A DNA stretch of 64,000 nt from Diphasiastrum complanatum (taxonomy: Eukaryota > Streptophyta > Lycopodiopsida > Lycopodiales > Lycopodiaceae), in NCBI GenBank assembly GCA_029204225.1, contig CM055110.1, positions 44,656,749 through 44,720,748 on the forward strand. Reading direction: 5' to 3'. A program made the position numbers and the translations under genes. A model generated the notes under the pieces. It was not told the DNA's origin. It made no database searches and worked only from the letters and a program-made list of their open reading frames with translations. Position 1 is the first letter of the stretch. Each line of letters opens with the position of its first letter. Positions 1 through 10,545 of this stretch are shown here, piece after piece.

Positions 1-202
1 TGCATCCGCAGCTTGCATCCAGATTACATGGAAATGAAAATGGAAACAATCATTAACAAAACGATGATTCTACATCAATGAAACTTACCATAGTAGTCAA
101 TCAATTGCCTCGTAGCACCAACCTCCATATTAAGGCTCTTCCCAGATAAGCTCTCAAAGAGTCCAAAACACAAAAATGAGCCCCATTAAAGGGCAGATAT
201 AG

Positions 203-205
<3 letters not shown>

Positions 206-253
<48 letters not shown>
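206..253. repeat. (CT)n microsatellite
   Basis: An uninterrupted CT dinucleotide run of about 48 bp. It is one of several such runs in the window; others lie in an ATG1 intron, in Ty3 LTRs and in the 60-kb satellite. Confidence 0.97.
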
Positions 254-255
<2 letters not shown>

Positions 256-329
256 CATGCCTCCTCGCCGTCGCAGCCCTAGCAGGCAGGGCGCCACCTC
301 ACTAGCCAAGCTGGAGGCCACATCGGACC

Positions 330-440
330 CCCTGCCACGTCAGAAACAAAGGTAGCAGCGCTGCCTGCCAGCGGGACAGTGCTGCCTGCACACGTGGCAG
401 TGCTGCCTGCCACGTAGGCATCAGCGCTGCCCCCTCCCCA
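330..440. repeat. GC-rich short tandem words before the LINE
   Basis: The word AGTGCTGCCTGCCAC and near variants recur three to four times at about 25-bp spacing. The block is much richer in G+C than its surroundings and lies directly upstream of the LINE coding remains. It could be the LINE's 5' untranslated region; that link rests on position only. Confidence 0.5.
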
Positions 441-812
441 TCCACTCCATCCCACCTCCCAGCTTCCTGCTCCCCCCTCTTCTTCCTCTTCTCTTCCTTC
501 TTCCATTTCTTCTTCAAACTCCAATGATACTGATCTGCCCATTCCTACTGGTCTCCTCCCTACTCCTATCAAACTACAGTACCTCCATCTACAGCACTCA
601 TCCCATACACTCCTTCCAAATCAACCGAGCTTTTCTCATCTTGGGAAGTCGACCAAATAAAGAAGATTTCCAGCTCATGAAACAAGAACTTTCACAGCTG
701 CAGGGTAGCGGTCTCTCTAATCAAAGAAAAGAACTTGTTGCAGTCCAAAGCTGCCTCATTGGAGCAAGTGATCAGCACTAAACAAGTTGCAGCCTCAGAA
801 TAAACTACCACC

Positions 813-1330
813 ATGATACGGGAACTAGAACACACAAGATTGAACAGCATAAAGCGCTCCCATTTCCTCAGTCATCTCAGATACCATTTCGGAAGAACGA
901 TCAAGGGAACAAAAGGCCCACAACATCAGCGTCTATGGGATACCAGACACACAGGATGCCATTGCAGAAGCTTAGAGGTTTCTCGAGACTACCCTAGGAC
1001 ATGTGACAGACGGGTTAGACATAGCCTAGAGGACTACCAAAGATGCAGCTACATTGATCATTCGCTTCACATCCTTAACCAGTCGTAGAGAGGCTTTACG
1101 GTGTAGAGTCAAATTACGCGGCACTACCATATATATGGATAATGATCTCACTTACATTCACGTTGAGAAGAGGCGTAAAGCCTTCCAGGAGGCCCGAGAG
1201 ACTAGTAGACAGGTCATCTATCGTGATGGTCAAGTACGATTTGTTGTTGCCACCGCTAGCAACTCCTAGAACTAGAGAATTGGGGGATGGAACTGCGATG
1301 GCATCCATTCATCCTCTACAGCAGGTGATG
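813..1330 (+). pseudogene. LINE ORF1 protein remnant
   Basis: In LINEs, ORF1p coats the element RNA. Here a charged, coiled-coil-like stretch leads to the words NISVYGIPDTQDAIAEA near 915-975, the usual start of the RNA-recognition-like fold. A second frame (1054-1269) gives KLRGTTIYMDNDLT followed by a basic helix (HVEKRRKAFQEARE), matching the C-terminal domain of ORF1 proteins. The two parts lie in different frames with stops between them. The assignment rests on motif order and family knowledge, and the N-terminal limit is not clear. Confidence 0.6.
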
Positions 1331-1339
1331 TGATTGAAT

Positions 1340-2040
1340 TTATTACTGGATGAGACCTATTGTTTTTCATGGAGACTCATGAGAATCAGGAGCGCGGGCT
1401 ACCCACCTTCCTGGGATACATGTGGGACCTGAGACTAGATCAGCTAGTGGTCGTGGTTCTAGAGGGGTGGCTTGTCTCTACAGAGAGTTCCTTCATCAGG
1501 TGATTGAGTTTATCAAGCACGATGAGCATGCACGATATATTTGGATTTGCATTACAGGACAAGATATTGATTTGGACAGGGACATTTTCATTGTTGCCTG
1601 CTATTTTCCTCCAGAGTCCACTTCTTTTGTTGAGGGTGTCAGATCACTTTACCTAGACCTTTCATTGGACATCATTAGATTTGCGAAGCGGGGACATATC
1701 TTCCTCACTGGGGGGATTTTAATGCTCAGACCGCTTCACAGCAAACAGAGATCCATGATACTTCCAAAGAAGGGGAGGGTCGAAAACATTCCATTTGGAG
1801 TTACAACATATGGTGAGTATCTGTTACAGATTGGTGAGGCACATGAGTTAGCCATTTATAATGGCCTACCTTCAATGGCCTAATTCTAGCAATTGTAATT
1901 GTCACCCTCATAGTGGCAACCATAGCGTCGTTGATTACCTCATGGGGTCACCATCCTCCATTCCCCTCATTCACAGTTTCCATATCTCTCCCACCACTCT
2001 CTGATCATTCGTTCCTTTCATTCGCTATTGGCCACCTTCC
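1340..2040 (+). pseudogene. LINE endonuclease domain remnant
   Basis: This is the exonuclease-endonuclease-phosphatase domain that nicks target DNA for target-primed reverse transcription. The frame at 1422-1883 carries the central part (FIVACYFPPES, then a hydrophobic strand before the catalytic loop). The catalytic word GDFNAQT reads at 1712-1732 in another frame, because the preceding G run is expanded and breaks the reading frame. A later frame gives SVVDYLMGSP and then SDHSFLS near 2005, the conserved SDH end of the domain. Frameshifts and stops make it non-functional. Confidence 0.7.
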
Positions 2041-2599
2041 ACCACCACAATCTCCATCACAATCCACACTACCCCGTGCACCCAAATACACTTTCCATCC
2101 CTTCTACATACCACTCTACCAAGAATCCCTTGCCTCCTTACTTCACTCTTTCCCACACAACAAAACGCTAGAATCTCAAGCCGCCTTCCTCACCACTTCT
2201 ATCCATACTGCTGCATCTCTGGCCTTTCCATCTAAACCTCACAACAGCAAACCTCTCATTCGTGATCACCTCGACCTTTCCATCCACCATGGTATGACGC
2301 GGAATGTCGCTCCATCACACTGTCATGCATGCTCGTTTCTATGCCCCTCATCTCCTTTGTTCCTCACGACAATCTTATAACCCCACACTCCATCGCCAAA
2401 AACGTGCCTACGATGACTCCGAAGGAAAATGCCTTTTTGACCTCCTTTTCAGCTCTTCTTCCAATGTCGTTTGGCGTGAGTGTATCCCCCGTGCCCCACC
2501 CCCTCTCGAGTCTCCTAGATGACCTCCGTATCTGGACCGATTATGCTACTCAGCTATACACTATCCCCGCTGATACGCCCATCTCCATCTCTCCTCAAC

Positions 2600-3534
2600 C
2601 TTCGTACTCTACCTTCTTCACCCTTGATTTGGTACTTGTGGCAATCAAAAGACTGAAAACCCATCAAACCAAAGACATTGAAGATCTTGAATATGAGCTA
2701 CTCATTCACGCTGCTGACACACTTGCCCCCACACTACTAGCATTATACACCCTATCCATAAAAATGGTGACCCCACGTTACCTGGTAATTACCGCACTAC
2801 CATCCTCCAGTCTGCAGTTTCACACTTCAAGCTCTCATTGAGGAAGCTAGGCAGAGGAAGGAAAAGGTTTTCTACTGTTGTTTTGTGGACTTCAGGAAAT
2901 CCTTGGACTCTGTCCCACGCTCATTGCTTATCCAAAGACTTCGCGACCTGGGCTCCCGATTGATATTATTCTAGCTGTCATGGCTCTCTATGAGAGGGTT
3001 TCGTTCTCTGATCAAATCTGGAGTACTATTGGGGTTAAGCAGGGGTGCTCTCTTTCGCCAATTCTCTTTGGACTATACATTGATGAGTTGGATAGGGTCA
3101 TTTCTCAGTGTGGCGGAGACGGTTGTAGGCTTGGTGATATTCTGATTGCTATCCTAATCTATGCAGATGATGTGGTACTAGTCTCTCACACCTTCTATAC
3201 CACATCATCCGCATAGATTAGGATACCCAGAGAGGGATTACAGCGACAGTTGGATTGTTTACACAACTTTTGTACCCGGTGGGGCTTAGGGGTGAACATC
3301 TCGAAGACCAAACTCATGGTCTTCAACACTTCTCGGGCTTTCATGCAGCGCCAGGAGCTTATCTTTGATGGACAATCTCTAGATGTGGTTTCTTCATACA
3401 CTTACCAAGGTGTGCTCTTCACTGGCCCTACATTCGGTATGAGACAGGCGCCTACTTCTAGACTCGGGAAAGGTCACTCTTCACTTGTTCAATTGAAGAG
3501 ATTTTGCTTCCGTAAGTCCATTCGAGAGGCCTAG
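2600..3534 (+). pseudogene. LINE reverse transcriptase remnant
   Basis: This is the polymerase of the LINE. Motif A reads CFVDFRKSLDSVPRSLL (about 2877-2930), motif B reads VKQGCSLSPILFGLYIDELD (about 3030-3090), and motif C reads LIYADDVVLVS (about 3157-3190). A later segment, LGVNISKTKLMVF, follows at about 3290. The frame changes between motifs A and B. Directly after motif C a 28-bp inverted copy of motif C has been inserted and ends the frame with a stop. The order and spacing otherwise fit a plant LINE polymerase. Confidence 0.85.
3150..3225. repeat. 28-bp inverted repeat over the RT YADD box
   Basis: Bases 3150-3177 and 3198-3225 are reverse complements with one mismatch, separated by 20 bases. 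The left arm encodes the catalytic ILIYADDVV; the right arm is the same sequence inverted. As a result the minus strand also reads a YADD-like word. The inverted copy interrupts the LINE frame. Confidence 0.95.
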
Positions 3535-3540
3535 AGTAAG

Positions 3541-4071
3541 TGTAGACTTTTTGACATCATTGTCACCCCTTCAGCCTTGTATGCAGTAGAGATATGGTGT
3601 ACAGGCTTCTCCTCTTCACATTGGGCCAGCATTTCATGCTTGCAGACGACCATGTTAGCTCGCATGATTCGGGCGAAGCCTTCTATTCCACATGAGATCA
3701 TCCTTGCTGAGTTTGCCAACCCCCCCCCCCCCCCCCCGACAATCCAAATAGAGGCAGCCTTCCAGCTTATCACGTACATCCAGAGGGCTCAGGCACTTCC
3801 TGATGTAGAGCAGAGGTATACACGAATTGCACTCATCACCATCTTCAGCCTCAGGGATACCGATTGTCGTGGTTCTCTCAAGCATCACATTTCCTCATGG
3901 AGGCATTTCGTATCACTAATACGGATCTCCCCTCGGTTACACACCAATATTAGACGGTATTTATACAGAGCATATCTTGATTGTACTTGGCGACGTCAAT
4001 TGGGGGTTAAGCTTGATTTCACTTTTTGGAGCAGCATACCGTTGGCTTTCCAGTTCTACCTCGATATTTGA
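3541..4071 (+). pseudogene. LINE ORF2 C-terminal region
   Basis: An open frame (3577-4071) continues beyond the polymerase with AVEIWCTGF, MLARMIRAKPSIPHEIILAE and a helical segment containing LITYIQRAQALP. This layout is typical of the tail after the polymerase in plant LINE ORF2 proteins. The frame contains an 18-base C run (3720-3737) translated as six prolines, probably an expanded homopolymer. No RNase H is recognisable. A stop precedes the segment, so it is not joined to the polymerase frame. Confidence 0.6.
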
Positions 4072-4075
4072 CCTC

Positions 4076-4830
4076 AGAATTATCACACAGTATCCGTTTC
4101 ACTTTGGGACAGTTCAGAGTATCCTCACATCAGTTGGCTATTGAGACCGACAGATTACAAGGTACCCCACGAGAGGAGAGATTATGCCTGTAATGTTATT
4201 AACATGCTTTGGTACTTCCAATTGGAAAAGGAAATCGAAACTAGTGAACTAGATGTAAGGAAACACAACTCCTATGTACCTTCAACTTCATCTCTCTCAT
4301 TCTCATTGTGGTGTATTGTGCTATTATCCTCCAACAGACGCATTACGTGTTCTCTCTTAATCTATCTCTATGACTTGAATGAATGCTCCGTGCACTGATC
4401 TTCAAGATCTTGACAATGCTAATCACCAACTATGAAAAGGACTCACTAGCCATTTCAAAAGGCTTGAGATTATATCCTGAACCTAGTAAGTTTGCAATCA
4501 TCCACAATGTGAACACAATGTAGTAGACTATAAGCTTACTTCTCCAAAGCTTACTTCCTCATTTGCCATCATAACTACTTCCCTTCAAGAACATACACTT
4601 CAATTTTTTCGGCCATGTTCTTGTTCCCACAATAGTAGACAATCCTATAGGAGGGCCTATTGTTATGACTTGACTACACTCACACCCACCATAAAAACCA
4701 CATTCTGTATTAGACTTAAAAGAAATAGACTTTCTCATACTACATTCCGCCTATCCTACACCAATGTTGGACCATCTACTCCACACATATACATGACTTC
4801 CACCTAAATCGACACCAACCAGCCAATATC
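4076..4830. other. Anonymous sequence, nothing recognised
   Basis: AT-rich sequence between the LINE and Copia element A. No ORF, tandem repeat or structural RNA is recognisable. It ends with ATATC (4826-4830), the left target-site duplication of element A. Confidence 0.6.
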
Positions 4831-5245
4831 TGTCAAAATTTGTGATACAAATTCTAGATGAAGTTACTAGTCCTACTAGCACTCACACAAAACCAAGCAT
4901 AGAGAGAATTCAGATCATAGGAGAATTGAGCAATGCTCTAGCATATTGGAATAATTATGGTGGGGCGCTAGCCTACTTAAATAGTTTCTCTAATCAATGA
5001 GAAAAGCTAAGAGCCTAAAGCAAATAGCAAAAGAGCAAAAGCTAATTGTTATAATTACTACCCATATTGGGTAAAGTCCCAAGATGAATTTCTAAGTAGT
5101 AAATAGATCCTAATTTAGTAGTAGTGCGCCCACCTACATGCATATAAAAAAACGAATTTACTATAAATAGAATGGCCCCTATAATAGCACGCAGACATGG
5201 CCAAACTATCATAAAGGGGTATCAAATAAACATTCATTTCTAACA
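4831..5245 (-). repeat. 3' LTR of Copia A
   Basis: 415 bp, matching 9510-9930 over its whole length. On the minus strand it starts TGTTAG, directly after the polypurine tract TTAAGGGGGAG. Confidence 0.95.
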
Positions 5246-6452
5246 CTCCCCCTTAATGTTTACTTTGTTATCTATTACTCCTAGAAGTTCTCTAAACTTC
5301 TGAAATTTTTCTTTGCCAAGTCCTTTGGTAAAGATATCCGCAACTTGCTCTTCCATAGGGCAATAGATAAGCTCCACTTCACCACTTTGAATTTTCTCTC
5401 TGATGAAGTGTTGTTGTACTTCAATGTGCTTTGTCCTGCTGTGAAAAACTAGATTTTTCGCCAATTTAATACAACTCTGATTGTCGCACTCAAGTACCGT
5501 AGGTGAATCTTGTACCATATGTAGATTGTGTAGAATCCTTCGTAACCATATTGCTTCACATGTTGCACTTGTAGTAGCTCGATATTCTGCCTCTGTAGAA
5601 GATAATGCAATAGTATGCTGCTTCTTTGAACTCCAAGAGATAGCACCAGAACCAAGACTAAAAAAATATCATGTAGTAGATCTTCGGTCTTCCGCATCTC
5701 CAACCCAATCAGCATCCACATATCCCTACAACTTCGAATCATTCTATCTACCATAGAGAATACCAACTGGATATATCTGAGTATCCGCTTAGCAGCTTTC
5801 CAATGAATCTACTTAGGCTTAGCCATAAACTGACTAACGATACTCACAGCATAAGCAATATCTGGTCTCGTAGTAGTCAGATAGATTAAGCTTCCAACAA
5901 GCTTTCTATATGATGTCTCATCTACAACCTGATCTTCCTCAGCTTTAGTAAGCTTACATCCACTATCATATGGTGTAGAAATAGGCTTGCATTCTGACAT
6001 ATTGAACTTTTCAAGAAGTTTATGAGCATACTTAGATTGAGAAATAAATAGCCCCAGTGCTACTCTTCATACTCAATCCCAAGAAAAAATTGTAGTGAAC
6101 CAAGATCTTTCATGTCAAACTCTGATGAGAGATCCTTCTTGATTCCCTGAATCGTGCTATGATCTGATCCTGTAATAACAAGATCATCCACATACATCAC
6201 TATAATTACAATATGATCATCCTTGATCAAAACATACAATGTATGCTCCGAACTACTTCTCTGAAAGCCAAGCTCCTCAAAGTATGTGTCAATCCTCGTG
6301 TACCACGTCGTGGGTGCCTGCTTAAGTCCATATAGTGCCTTGTCCAATTTGCAAACCTTGTCTTCATGTCCTGCTACTATGTATCCCTCTGGCTGCTCCA
6401 TGTAGACTTCTTCCTCCAGAAATCCATTCAGGAATGCACTCTTTACATCCAT
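5240..6452 (-). pseudogene. Copia A reverse transcriptase and RNase H
   Basis: 6452-6060 encodes the start of the polymerase (MDVKSAFLNGFLEEEVYM, LYGLKQAP, then the active site YVDDLVITG and FFLGIE). 6000-5809 continues with the C-terminal polymerase words KLVGSLIYLTTTRPDIAYAV. 5766-5240 holds RNase H pieces in two frames, ending with FHSRTKHIEVQQHFIRE and VADIFTKGLG, the usual Copia end. Frameshifts near 6060-6000 and 5810-5500 separate the pieces. The final stop lies just inside the 3' LTR edge, as in other Copia elements. The YVDD box is intact, but the chain is broken. Confidence 0.92.
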
Positions 6453-6578
6453 TTGTTGAATATCCCATCTAAACAGTCCTCATAGTAATAGACTTAGCAA
6501 TTGGTGCAAAAGTTTCCTCATAGTCAATCCCTTCTTGTTGAACATAATCTTTTGCCACCAATCTTGCCTTATGTTTAT

Positions 6579-7895
6579 CTATAGAGCCATCTGATTTGTG
6601 CTTAGTTCTATAGACCCACTTGCATCCAATGGCCTTTTACCTGTAGGTAACTGAACAAGTCTCCAAGTCTTGTTCTTCATGATTGAGTCGTACTCCTCAT
6701 CCATAGCTTTCCTCCAAATATCCTCTTTTTCAGCCTCTCTGAAAGTAGATGGATCCTTGGTTTCTAATATTGTGGCCATATATGCAAAATGGACATCCCC
6801 ATCTTCATGATGATCCTCCTGTTGAACCTCCTGTCGATCTTGATCTTCATGTTGCTTTTCAAGTCTAGCCGATCTCCTAGTTCCATGCGTACTGGACTCT
6901 CCCTATTCCATAATGACACTATCCTTGATAGTTTCATAGTACCATCTAGTCAATCTTCTAGCTTCTGATGTAGGATGCTTCCTGCCTGGTGAAGTAGGAG
7001 GTGAATAAGTATCCCATATACTTGATCTCTCCTTTCTCTTTCCTTTCTCAACCAAAGTCACTCTAGGTTGATCCTTATCATAAGGTATCTCTGTATCGTT
7101 ATGAGTTGCCTCCTCATCAAAGGCTACATCCCTACTTATGATGATTTTCTTTCCTTCTAAGTTATATAACCTGTATCCCTTCTCTTGACTATCATATCCA
7201 AGGAATAAACACTTGGTCACCTTAGAATCCAATTTTGAATCCTTAGGCATGTGAGCATAAGCAATACTACCAAACACTTTCAAATGACTTACATCTGGCT
7301 TCCGACCCGTGTAAGTTTCCTCTGGAGTTCAATTCTCTACAACCTTTGTAGGACTTCGATTCAAAAGATAAACCGCCGTTTTAACTGCATCACCCCAAAA
7401 CATATTTGGAAGATTTTTACTCTTGTGCATACTCCCCGTAGTTTCCACTATAGAGTGGTTCTTTCTTTCCGCAAATCCATTTTGTTGAGGCGTGTCCGTG
7501 TTTGGAAGTTGTCTCTTTATACCATGATCCTTGCAAAACACCTAACATTCCGTAGAAAGGTACTCTCCCCCTTTGTCCGAGCGGAGTATCTTGATAGGTC
7601 TATCTGTTTCTTTCTCCACCTGTGTCTTAAACCATGTGAAATACCTGAACGCTTCACCCTTATTCTTCAAAAGATAGATCCATGTCTTCCTAGAATAGTC
7701 ATCCACAAACACCATGAAATAACTTGCTCCCCCATAAGATTGAGTCCTCATAGGACCACACAAATATGTATGAAAAAGTTCTAGAACATTTTTCGCCCTG
7801 AATGTAGTAGGCAAAAATGTCTTCATATGATGCTTGCCTAGCTCTTGAACTTGTTGTGCCAGCACTCCTTTGCATAATGTCCTGATTTTCTGCAA
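6579..7895 (-). pseudogene. Copia A integrase core and linker
   Basis: The integrase starts abruptly at ELGKHHMKTF (about 7840), without its zinc-binding N-terminus. The first catalytic aspartate, normally in the word HTDLCGPM, is a tyrosine here (FHTYLCGPM). The second is present in FVDDYSR and the glutamate in QNGFAERKN. The C-terminal region (7283-6903) has VFGSIAYAHMPKDSKLD and KKIIISRDVAFDE. The linker into the polymerase is seen at 6779-6579 (TFREAEKEDIWRKAMDEEYD). Stops near 7542 and 7328 break the frame. The lost aspartate alone should abolish strand transfer. Confidence 0.9.
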
Positions 7896-8665
7896 ATAAA
7901 GCAGTCTCCTTTTCGAACCACTTTCTTTCCATCTTTTGATCGATTTGATTGATTCTCCTCCGTATCTTGCTGCTTCTTCTTCTTCTTCTTCCCTTTGCCA
8001 CCATTCTTGGAACTTTGCTCTTGCTTCTTTGCCAAAAATGCCTGTTCCTTGAAATCATCCCTGTTGACAAATATTTTGTCGTCTCATTTCTTCCTGTAGT
8101 AAGATGCCATTTAGCTCATCGAAAGAAGGCCTCGTTTCTCTTAACGATAGCATCATTACAAAGTTTTGATAGGCCAAAGGTAGACTATTAAGTACAATGG
8201 ATACCAACACTGAATCTTGAACATTTTCTCCAACTGCAATGAGTTGTCCTCTCAAATCTTTCACCCGAGTAAAGTAGTCCGTTATTGATTCACCTGTACC
8301 CATCTTCAATGTATGAAGCTTATTAGTCAAGAACAACATCCGTGACGATTTACCATCTCATACGAGTCCTTCAGTATATCCCAAGCCTCCTTGGGGCCAG
8401 CAGCATCTCTGATATGAGGTATGATCATATCTCTAACTAATAAGTTGATGATATGATGAGCTTTTCTTCTACATTTATGATACTCCCGCAACTCTCTATC
8501 AGTGGTAGGAGGTATCTCGACACCTGTGACAATCTCCCAATATTCTCTATCTTGGAGAATATTCTGCATCTTGAACTTCCATATACTGTAGTTCGTTCCA
8601 TCTAGCTTGCTAGACTCCGACAACACAGCATCGTTCAATGTTGCCATTGTACTGATCTGCAACAA
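7838..8665 (-). pseudogene. Copia A gag polyprotein
   Basis: Gag forms the virus-like particle. The start (MATLNDAVLSESSKLDGTNY, then YSIWKFKMQNILQ) is the common Copia gag N-terminus. 8339-8055 continues with ITDYFTRVKDLRGQL. A lysine-rich stretch then leads to one zinc knuckle, CFICRKSGHYAKEC (8035-7838 frame, CX2CX4HX4C). The frame changes near 8330 and again near 8050. Directly after the knuckle the sequence jumps to integrase, so the gag C-terminus and protease are absent. Confidence 0.88.
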
Positions 8666-8669
8666 CTCC

Positions 8670-9497
8670 CAACAACCTAATTTTTTAGCTTAACGATCAG
8701 AATTGATCAACCTGTCCAGCAGTGACCTGTCCAAGATAGACCTGTCCAGAAACAACCTTCCCTAGATATCACCTGTGTAGATCTTGCCTATCTGGTTGTT
8801 GCTTGTCCCCAATACTGCCTTTCTAGTTCTGCCTCCCTGTAGTAATCAGATCATTGCTTGTCCAATTAGCACCTGCCCTGAATCAGACCTGTCCTGGTCT
8901 TTGCTGCCTCAGAGGATACCACCTTCCCCAGCTGCTGCCCCCGCAAGAACACATGTCCTGGTTGCTGCTGCCTCAGGTACTGCCTGTCTGATCACTACTG
9001 CCGCAGGTACTGCCTTCCCCAGTTGCTGCCGCCCTCAGGAACACTTGTCATGGTCGTTGCTGCCTCAAGTACTGCTATGTGAACCTGCACCAAGTATGCC
9101 TTAATCAGATGCTCCTGCCCCTGCTGTTGCTGCCCTCAGATGTTGCATGCACCTGCTATAACCTGCTCAGTTACCGCCTGCACCGGCCTGGAAACCACCT
9201 GCTCAAGTACTGCTGCCCTCAGAAGCCACATGTTCAGGTACTGCCACCCTCAGAAGGACCTGAAACATATCTGCCGCCCTCAGGTAAAGCCTGCTCCAGA
9301 TGTGACCTGCACTAGAAAACCAGCAAAGAACCTGAAAAATTCTGATTCAGGTCTGTAAACAGCCAATAACTTCCCTTCAATCTTCTCCTAGAAGATCCCG
9401 TTGTCTTCCTAACAACGTTGACTCCACATGCAGCTTCAGCTCCTCCAATCTGATTGCACACCTACAAACACAAACTCTCTCTCTCACCAAAGAGCCT
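8670..9497 (-). other. Untranslated leader of Copia A
   Basis: The stretch between the primer site and gag, about 0.8 kb. It is unusually rich in short imperfect repeats of the words TGCTGCC, CCTGT and CCTCAGG on the plus strand, for example GTACTGC near 8975, 9006, 9068, 9207 and 9238. The frames that stay open here reflect this repetition; I do not see a protein in it. Confidence 0.6.
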
Positions 9498-9509
9498 GCT
9501 CTAATACCA
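9498..9509 (-). promoter_or_regulatory. Primer-binding site of Copia A
   Basis: On the minus strand TGGTATTAGAGC directly follows the CA end of the 5' LTR. It differs by one base from TGGTATCAGAGC, the complement of the plant initiator tRNA-Met 3' end. Confidence 0.9.
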
Positions 9510-9930
9510 TGTCAGAATTTGTGATACGAATTATAGATGAAGTTACTAGTCCTACTAGCACTCACACAAAACCAAGCATAGAGAGAATTCAGATCATAGG
9601 AGAATTGAGCAATGCTCTAGCATATTGGAATAATTTGGTGGGGCACCAGCCTACTTAAATAGTTTCTCTAATCAATGAGAAAAGCTAAGAGCCTAAAGCA
9701 AATAGCAAAAGAGCAAAAGCTAATTGCTATAATTACTACCCATATTGGGTAAAGTCCCAAGATGAATTTCTAAGTACTAAATAGATCCTAATTTAGTAGT
9801 AGTGCGCCCACCTACATGCATAAGCCTTAAAAAAACAAATTTACTATATAAATAGAATGGCCCCTATAATAGCACGCAGGCATTTCCAAACTATCATTAA
9901 GCGGTATCAAATAAACATTAATTCCTAACA
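9510..9930 (-). repeat. 5' LTR of Copia A
   Basis: 421 bp, matching 4831-5245. The right-hand target duplication ATATC follows at 9931-9935. Confidence 0.95.
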
Positions 9931-10129
9931 ATATCCAGCTATGGCTTCTTCCGCCATCTCTGAAAGCATGAAAAGGTCCTCACACAAACCACAGCCAGCT
10001 CCAATGATGACACTCACCTATCATCTCAAGAATAAATCCTCCACATTATTGCCTCTTCACACTTTTTCAGAAATTCAAGAAATGTGCCCACATATTATCA
10101 AACCTTGCATATGACACCTACGCGAGACT

Positions 10130-10545
10130 AGATAGTGTAAGGCTCATTCCACTATATAAAAATCAAAAGAGAAGCAGAAGGATCAGGACAAAAAGCAGTC
10201 AAATCAACCAGAAGATGGAAAGAAAGCAGTTTGAAAAGAAAATTGCTTTATTTGCAAAAAGTCAGGGCATTACGCAAAGGAGTGTTGCCACAACAAGTTC
10301 AAGAAGAAGCAAGATGGCAATTTTGCTGAAGGACTTAATACAAAATTAAGTGCTTTAGATCTTGAAGATTGTGAGTTGTTTTCGGCATTAGTATCTTGTG
10401 GTGACTTCTCAAAGGAAAAGGAGTGTTGGTATATTGATTCAAGTGCATCAAAGCATATGACACCTACGCGAGACTGGCTATCTAGTTTTCAAAAACTAGG
10501 TGATGGATCAAACTATTGTTGCACATCGAAATCAAACATGGAATA
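10130..10545 (+). pseudogene. Copia gag knuckle and protease scrap
   Basis: A plus-strand fragment related to the part of Copia that element A has lost. It reads a basic stretch, then KKSGHYAKECCHNKFKK (zinc knuckle) and a linker containing LSALDLEDCELFSALVS. It ends with the protease start CWYIDSSASKHMTPTRDWL. The catalytic motif is DSS rather than the usual DSG or DTG. It stops after about 40 protease residues, with no LTR nearby. A 23-bp direct repeat flanks it (10107-10129 and 10453-10475); the second copy is the protease word HMTPTRD itself. Confidence 0.8.

Larger units (their letters stand above)
260..4075 (+). mobile_element. Decayed non-LTR retrotransposon (LINE)
   Basis: Coding remains appear in the order expected of a two-ORF LINE: an ORF1 nucleic-acid-binding protein, an apurinic-type endonuclease, a reverse transcriptase, and a C-terminal tail. 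Every domain is split over several frames and interrupted by stops, so the copy cannot make its own enzymes. I see no clear poly(A) tail or target-site duplication, so both ends are approximate. If ATG1 continues past the left edge of the window, this LINE lies in its intron 7, in the opposite orientation to the gene. Confidence 0.8.
4831..9930 (-). mobile_element. Copia LTR retrotransposon A with 5-bp TSD
   Basis: A complete-ended Ty1/Copia element on the minus strand. Its LTRs are 4831-5245 and 9510-9930, both beginning TGT and ending ACA. It is flanked by the 5-bp duplication ATATC (4826-4830 and 9931-9935). The primer site next to the 5' LTR reads TGGTATTAGAGC (initiator tRNA-Met type), and a purine tract adjoins the 3' LTR. 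Domain order on the minus strand is gag, integrase, reverse transcriptase, RNase H, as in Copia, but the protease and the integrase N-terminus are missing. The LTRs differ by roughly 5 percent by eye, so the insertion is moderately young. If ATG1 extends to the left, A lies inside its intron 7 in the same orientation. Confidence 0.95.
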
